DNA from: Actinomycetota bacterium
GTDB lineage: Bacteria > Actinomycetota > Thermoleophilia > Gaiellales > Gaiellaceae
Reading direction: 5' to 3'
Length of the DNA: 9,593 nucleotides
Assembly (NCBI GenBank): GCA_013811645.1
Contig: JACCUU010000009.1
Coordinates: 1-9,593, forward strand
The position numbers and the translations under genes were made by a program. The notes beneath the pieces were generated by a model. It saw only the letters and a list, made by a program, of their open reading frames with translations, did not search any database and had not been told where the DNA came from. This document shows, piece by piece, positions 6,422-9,593 of the stretch (its first letter is position 1; the number at the start of each line of letters is the position of its first letter).

Positions 6422-6798
6422 TTCCCGAGGAGATCCGGGCCGAGCTCGCCGAGCACGCCCGAGCGGAGTCGCCGAACGAGGCGTGCGGGCTGGTCGCTTT
6501 CCGGGACGGCGTCGCAGAGCGCTACATCCGCGGCCGGAACTCCGCTCGATCGCCGTACCGCTTCGAGCTAGACGTCGATCCCGAGTCCTGGTTCCTGGAG
6601 GACGATGGGTTCGAGCTCGCCGTCCTCCACTCACACATCTCCTCTCCCCCACGGCCCTCGCGAACCGACGTCGAGAACATTGGCCTCTGGGCCGGGCGGC
6701 CCTACCTGATCTACACCCTGCGCACGAACGAGCTTGCCGGCTGGCGGATCGCGGACGGGGTGATCGAGCCGCTGTCCCTCGAGTTGAGGGCTGACTGA
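6415..6798 (+). CDS. mec: Mec-like JAMM metallopeptidase that frees cysteine from CysO
   Basis: This 127-residue protein has the complete JAMM zinc signature: Glu22 in SPNEACGL, then HSH (His72, His74), seven residues, Ser82, two residues, Asp85. In M. tuberculosis, Mec removes the cysteine that CysM attaches to the CysO C-terminus, releasing cysteine and regenerating the diglycine; related enzymes such as QbsD trim a tail from their carrier before use. GTG 6415 is the start that fits: it overlaps the end of cysM by seven bases (cysM stop 6419-6421), has GGAG at 6400-6403, and leads directly into VPEEIRAELAEHAR, the normal family start. The overlap suggests translational coupling. In this locus it could have a second role, removing the SGSDPWV tail from CysO; that is inference. 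Confidence 0.9.
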   Translation: MVVPEEIRAELAEHARAESPNEACGLVAFRDGVAERYIRGRNSARSPYRFELDVDPESWFLEDDGFELAVLHSHISSPPRPSRTDVENIGLWAGRPYLIYTLRTNELAGWRIADGVIEPLSLELRAD

Positions 6799-6818
6799 GC
6801 CGGTCGCGAAGGAATCCT

Positions 6819-6855
6819 GGGGTCAGGCTTTAGCCTGACCTCGTTCTTGGGTTTT
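6819..6855 (+). terminator. REP-like palindrome (copy 2) with T-rich trailer; likely terminator of the cys operon
   Basis: GGTCAGGCT (6821-6829) and AGCCTGACC (6832-6840) form a nine-pair stem around TT, 21 bases after the mec stop, followed by TCGTTCTTGGGTTTT (6841-6855). The stem and the interrupted T-rich run suit an intrinsic terminator between convergent genes. The arms share the GTCAG core of the palindrome at 5458-5481. Confidence 0.55.
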
Positions 6856-6877
6856 GCACTGCCGAGAACCTCAAACC

Positions 6878-6901
6878 GGGGTCAGGACTAGGCCTGACCC
6901 C
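6878..6901 (-). repeat. REP-like palindrome (copy 3); possible terminator of the cupredoxin gene
   Basis: GGGGTCAGG (6878-6886) and CCTGACCCC (6893-6901) form a nine-pair stem with a six-base loop (ACTAGG). It lies 20 bases after the end of the minus-strand lipoprotein gene and is the partner of copy 2, 37 bases away. Reading on the minus strand, a moderately T-rich stretch (GGTTTGAGGTTCTCGG) follows, which weakly supports termination. Confidence 0.6.
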
Positions 6902-6921
6902 CACCGCCACTCGCCAGCCAA

Positions 6922-7341
6922 TCAGCCGACTTCGATAGTTCCGCTCATCGATCCGGCGTGCGGGTCGCAGACGAAATCGTAGGTCCCGGCCTCCAACTCG
7001 ACCGTGAAGCTCTCGGTGCCCTCGCCGGCGACGTCCGTGGTCACATCGACTCCGCCGGGTCCGGTGAGGTGGAAGTTGTGGATGTCGGACAGGTCCTCGA
7101 CCTCGAGCTCGTAGCTGCCGGCGGTCACCGAGGTCTGGTCGACGCTGATGTCGAAGCCAGGACCGACGGTTCCCTTGATCGCGCTCGCCGCGTCCCCGTC
7201 AGTCGTGGTTTCCGTGTCGGTCGTCTCGGTCAACGTGGTGGTCGTATCGTCTATCGCGTCTTCGTCGTCGGACCCGCAACCCACTGCGGCAAGGACGAAT
7301 AGGGCGAGTGTCGCGGCCAGCGCGATGCGCAGAGCCTTCAT
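6922..7341 (-). CDS. Lipoprotein with cupredoxin (type 1 copper) domain
   Basis: The 139-residue product has a signal peptide (MKALRIALAATLALFVLAAV) followed by Gly-Cys, so the lipobox ends at Cys22, the predicted lipidation site; the mature protein would sit on the outer face of the membrane. A Thr/Asp/Glu-rich linker (about 24-50, with TTTT and TETTDTETTT) follows, then a beta-sandwich domain (about 55-139). Its copper ligands are visible: DIHNFH (His88, with His91 nearby) and the C-terminal CDPHAGSM (Cys125, His128, Met132), the arrangement of plastocyanin/amicyanin-like proteins. Likely role: one-electron transfer or copper binding at the cell surface; no redox partner is encoded nearby. 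ATG 7341 is preferred over the upstream start at 7362 because GAGGAGA (7346-7352) lies just before it and it places the signal peptide at the N-terminus. Confidence 0.88.
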   Translation of the reverse strand: MKALRIALAATLALFVLAAVGCGSDDEDAIDDTTTTLTETTDTETTTDGDAASAIKGTVGPGFDISVDQTSVTAGSYELEVEDLSDIHNFHLTGPGGVDVTTDVAGEGTESFTVELEAGTYDFVCDPHAGSMSGTIEVG

Positions 7342-7345
7342 GCGA

Positions 7346-7352
7346 TCTCCTC
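7346..7352 (-). promoter_or_regulatory. Strong Shine-Dalgarno of the cupredoxin lipoprotein gene
   Basis: On the minus strand GAGGAGA ends four bases before the ATG at 7341. It is the best ribosome binding site in the window and decides the start over the in-frame candidate at 7362, which would make this site part of the coding sequence. Confidence 0.75.
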
Positions 7353-7420
7353 TCTCGAGCATCTTTGACTCGACTCGACGATACGCAAAGCACGGCAGTC
7401 CGGTTCGGTTTACTAGTGGT

Positions 7421-8047
7421 ATGGAGGTTGCGCAGATCGACCCCGGACTGTGGCGGTGGACCGGCTACCACGAAGAGTGGAAAGAGGACGTCGGATCCGT
7501 GTTCTACGAGATGGAGGACGGTGTCGTGCTCGTCGACCCGCTCGTTCCGGCCGAGGACTCGGAGCGCTTCTGGCGTGCGCTCGACGGGGACGTGCGCAGG
7601 AAGGGGAGAAACGTGCATGTGCTTCTGACGGTCTTCTGGCACGTCCGCAGCACTGCGGCGATCGTCGAGCGCTACGCAGCGCGCGTGTGGGCGCCGAACG
7701 CGTCCAGGGCAGCCGTCGAGCGCCGGTCTGGGGCCGTTACGAACGTGTTTCGGCCTGGAGACCGACTCCCGGGAGGCATCGAGGCATTCCGCTCGGCTCG
7801 CCGCAGCGAGGTCGCTTTCTGGATCCCTCAACACCGCGCGCTCGTCCCGGGGGACGTCTTGCTCGGAGATGGAGCGGGGGGCGTTCGCATGTGCCCGGAG
7901 TCGTGGCTTCCGGAGAAGACCGGTCATCCCGAGCTCGCCAACTCGCTGCGCCCGCTGCTCGACCTGCCCGTGCGGCGGATCCTCGTGTCACACGGCGAGC
8001 CGGTGCTCACGAACGGGATCCGCAAACTCGCCGCGGCCCTGGGCTGA
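7421..8047 (+). CDS. Metallo-beta-lactamase-fold protein with degenerate metal site
   Basis: The 208-residue protein follows the MBL-fold plan: opening strands ending in GVVLVDPLVP (34-43), a strand-loop at 66-78, GDVLLGD (144-150) and a final SHGEPVL (190-196). The key loop that normally reads THxHxDH is here TVFWHVRS (70-77), so the first His positions, the Asp and the last His are replaced. The later aspartate (Asp145) and the final histidine (His191) are kept. It probably cannot hold the usual two-metal centre; it may bind one metal, bind a ligand without catalysis, or be a regulatory or structural relative. No signal peptide, so cytoplasmic. The frame is open further upstream to 7148, but that part is antisense to the lipoprotein gene; ATG 7421 starts where the fold begins. 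No strong ribosome binding site is seen. It lies 18 bases before the lemA gene on the same strand. Confidence 0.75.
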   Translation: MEVAQIDPGLWRWTGYHEEWKEDVGSVFYEMEDGVVLVDPLVPAEDSERFWRALDGDVRRKGRNVHVLLTVFWHVRSTAAIVERYAARVWAPNASRAAVERRSGAVTNVFRPGDRLPGGIEAFRSARRSEVAFWIPQHRALVPGDVLLGDGAGGVRMCPESWLPEKTGHPELANSLRPLLDLPVRRILVSHGEPVLTNGIRKLAAALG

Positions 8048-8065
8048 CCGTAGACTCGACGCGCG

Positions 8066-8620
8066 GTGCTCTGGCTCTGGATCCTGATCGGCGTCGTCGT
8101 CCTCGTCGCGCTCTTCGCCGTGGTCGGCTACAACCGGCTCGTCCGGCTCCGAAACGAAGTGGATACCGGTTGGGCGAACATCGACGTGCAGCTGCAGCGC
8201 CGAGCCGACCTGATCCCGAATCTGGTCGAGACCGTGCGCGCGTACGCGGCTCACGAACGTGGTGTCTTCGAGCAGGTGACACGGGCTCGGGCCGCTCTCC
8301 AGCTCGCCGGCACGCCGGGGACGGCGGCGGCGGCAAATGAGGGGCTCACAGTCGCGATCGGACGACTCTTCGCCATCGCCGAGGCGTACCCGGAGCTCAA
8401 GGCGTCCGAGAACTTCCTCTCGCTCCAGGAGGATCTGACCGACACCGAGGACAAGATCTCCGCCGCCCGCCGCTACTACAACGCGACCGTGATGCGCTTC
8501 AACACGGGGGTGCAGAGCTTCCCCTGGCTTCTTGTCGCGTCCCCGCTCGGCTTCCACGCCCGCGAGTTCTTCTCGGCTCGAGGGGATACCTCGCTACCGC
8601 AGGTCTCGTTCGAAACGTGA
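8066..8620 (+). CDS. lemA: LemA-family membrane protein
   Basis: The 184-residue protein has one N-terminal transmembrane helix (about 2-21) and then the LemA hallmark: NEVDTGWANIDVQLQRRADL (30-49) followed by IPNLVETVRAY and HE (63-64), continuing as a helical bundle to about 150 with LSLQEDLTDTEDKISAARRYYN. The short exported N-terminus with the helical body facing the cytoplasm or outside is the family pattern; the biochemical role is not established, but lemA often sits beside an HtpX-type protease, as here. GTG 8066 is the only start that keeps the transmembrane helix; no Shine-Dalgarno is evident. Its TGA overlaps the GTG of the next gene (8617-8620, GTGA), so the two are probably translated together. 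Confidence 0.9.
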   Translation: MLWLWILIGVVVLVALFAVVGYNRLVRLRNEVDTGWANIDVQLQRRADLIPNLVETVRAYAAHERGVFEQVTRARAALQLAGTPGTAAAANEGLTVAIGRLFAIAEAYPELKASENFLSLQEDLTDTEDKISAARRYYNATVMRFNTGVQSFPWLLVASPLGFHAREFFSARGDTSLPQVSFET

Positions 8621-9579
8621 CGCTCCAGCAGCAGATTCGGGCGAACCGCCTCAAGAGCACGATCGTCGTCTTCGGCTTCGTCTTCCTTCTGCTTCTCGTG
8701 GCCGGGCTGATCGGATTCGCGTTCGACATCTCGCTCGGCGTCGTCGCCCTCGCGGGTGCCGCGCTGTACGGGATCTTCGCGCTCGTCCGCTCGCGCAGCA
8801 TGGTCGCCCGGCTGACGGGGGCGCAGGAGGTCGCCCCCGAAGCGGTCAGACCTCTGCGCCGGCTGGTGGAGAACGTTTCGATCGCGGCCGGCCTGCCCGT
8901 GACACCCGAGGTGCGGATCGTGGAGGACGCGGCGCCGAATGCGTACGCGGCCGGCCTCCGTCCCGAGACGAGTTACATCGGAGTGACGACCGGGCTCCTG
9001 GCGACCATGCCGCAGCGCGAGCTCGAAGCGGTTCTCGCGCACGAGGTGGCGCACATCCGGAACCGCGACACCTATCTGATGACGATGGCGCTCGTCTTCG
9101 CGGGCGTGATCGCCCTGATCGCGGATATCGGCTTCCGCTCGATCGCCTACGGCGGACGGAACCGCGGAGGAGGCGTGCTGGTGCTCATTCTCGCGCTCGT
9201 CGGGTTCCTGCTCGCCCCGTACGCCGCGCTGCTCCTGCGTTTGAGCCTTTCTCGCCGACGGGAGTTCCTCGCTGATGCCGGCGCGGCCGAGATGCTGAAC
9301 GACCCGGAGGCGATGGCCCTGGCGCTTCGCCGGCTGGAGCGCGACTCGACCACGGTCAAGTACGCGGAGGCGTCGACCGCCCACCTCTGGGTGGAGAGCC
9401 CCACCGACCGGGTCGACTCGGAGCGATCAGGAGTGCTCGCGCTCTCGAGCCTCTTCAACACGCATCCGCCGATTCAGTCGCGCATCGAGGCGCTGGAAGG
9501 AGCCGGGGGATTCCAGCTCCCCGAGGAGCTGCCCTTCGGCGAGCCCTTCGGTGTCGAGCACCGCCTGGTGGATCCTTGA
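8617..9579 (+). CDS. htpX: HtpX-like M48 zinc metalloprotease, membrane-bound
   Basis: The 320-residue protein has two N-terminal membrane helices (about 15-36 and 41-57), the zinc motif HEVAH (142-146, catalytic Glu143), two further hydrophobic segments (about 155-175 and 186-210) and the third-ligand segment SRRREFLADAGAAE (212-225), where Glu216 is the expected zinc ligand and Asp220 the usual companion. The C-terminal LFNTHPPIQSRIEAL (279-293) is characteristic of HtpX. Family role: membrane protein quality control, cutting misfolded membrane proteins on the cytoplasmic side. Length is near the usual 280-330. GTG 8617 overlaps the lemA stop by four bases and is therefore favoured. Only 14 bases remain after the stop, so any further operon member is out of view. 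Confidence 0.92.
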   Translation: MTLQQQIRANRLKSTIVVFGFVFLLLLVAGLIGFAFDISLGVVALAGAALYGIFALVRSRSMVARLTGAQEVAPEAVRPLRRLVENVSIAAGLPVTPEVRIVEDAAPNAYAAGLRPETSYIGVTTGLLATMPQRELEAVLAHEVAHIRNRDTYLMTMALVFAGVIALIADIGFRSIAYGGRNRGGGVLVLILALVGFLLAPYAALLLRLSLSRRREFLADAGAAEMLNDPEAMALALRRLERDSTTVKYAEASTAHLWVESPTDRVDSERSGVLALSSLFNTHPPIQSRIEALEGAGGFQLPEELPFGEPFGVEHRLVDP

Positions 9580-9593
9580 CGCGAAACCCCGAC

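Noticed and set aside
7365..7370. TTGACT as a -35 box for the MBL-fold gene
   Set aside because: No acceptable -10 hexamer lies 16-18 bases downstream; the GACTC repeat around it may create the match by chance.

Overview
The window is very GC-rich (roughly two thirds G+C by eye), densely coded, uses many GTG starts, and encodes the CysO/CysM/Mec cysteine route known from Actinobacteria. Together with the housekeeping sigma factor beside a TPR membrane protein, this suggests a deep-branching, probably environmental actinobacterium such as Thermoleophilia (Gaiellales/Solirubrobacterales-like). That placement is inference from gene content and style. No tRNA, rRNA, CRISPR array, transposase or phage gene was seen.

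Left part, all on the minus strand (transcription runs right to left from 3896). A TPR-type anchored protein (2916-3896) is followed by a primary-type sigma-70 factor (about 1732-2817) with regions 1.1 to 4, preceded by a well-spaced promoter-like sequence. A 191-base spacer with nested inverted repeats comes next. Then comes a LanC-like zinc protein (347-1540), intact except for one in-frame TGA, and the N-terminal part of an M20 dipeptidase-like enzyme that runs off the left edge.

Middle part, plus strand: a compact four-gene cysteine module (3975-6798). A rhodanese-E1 fusion activates and sulfurates the carrier CysO. CysM joins the carrier-bound sulfur to an activated serine. The JAMM peptidase Mec releases cysteine from the carrier. 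The last two genes overlap. A short palindrome of a family present three times in the window lies across the end of cysO, adds seven residues after the diglycine that should be the C-terminus, and separates the natural ribosome binding site from the cysM start. The other two copies lie between mec and the convergent next gene, where they look like terminators.

Right part: a minus-strand lipoprotein with a cupredoxin domain (6922-7341). Divergent from it is a plus-strand run of a metal-site-degenerate metallo-beta-lactamase-fold protein (7421-8047), a LemA-family protein (8066-8620) and an HtpX/M48 membrane protease (8617-9579, overlapping lemA by four bases). No gene-free stretch exceeds 300 bases.

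The points most worth a second look are the capped CysO tail and palindrome at 5448-5486, the in-frame TGA of the LanC-like gene at 995-997, and the missing standard start codon of the sigma factor.
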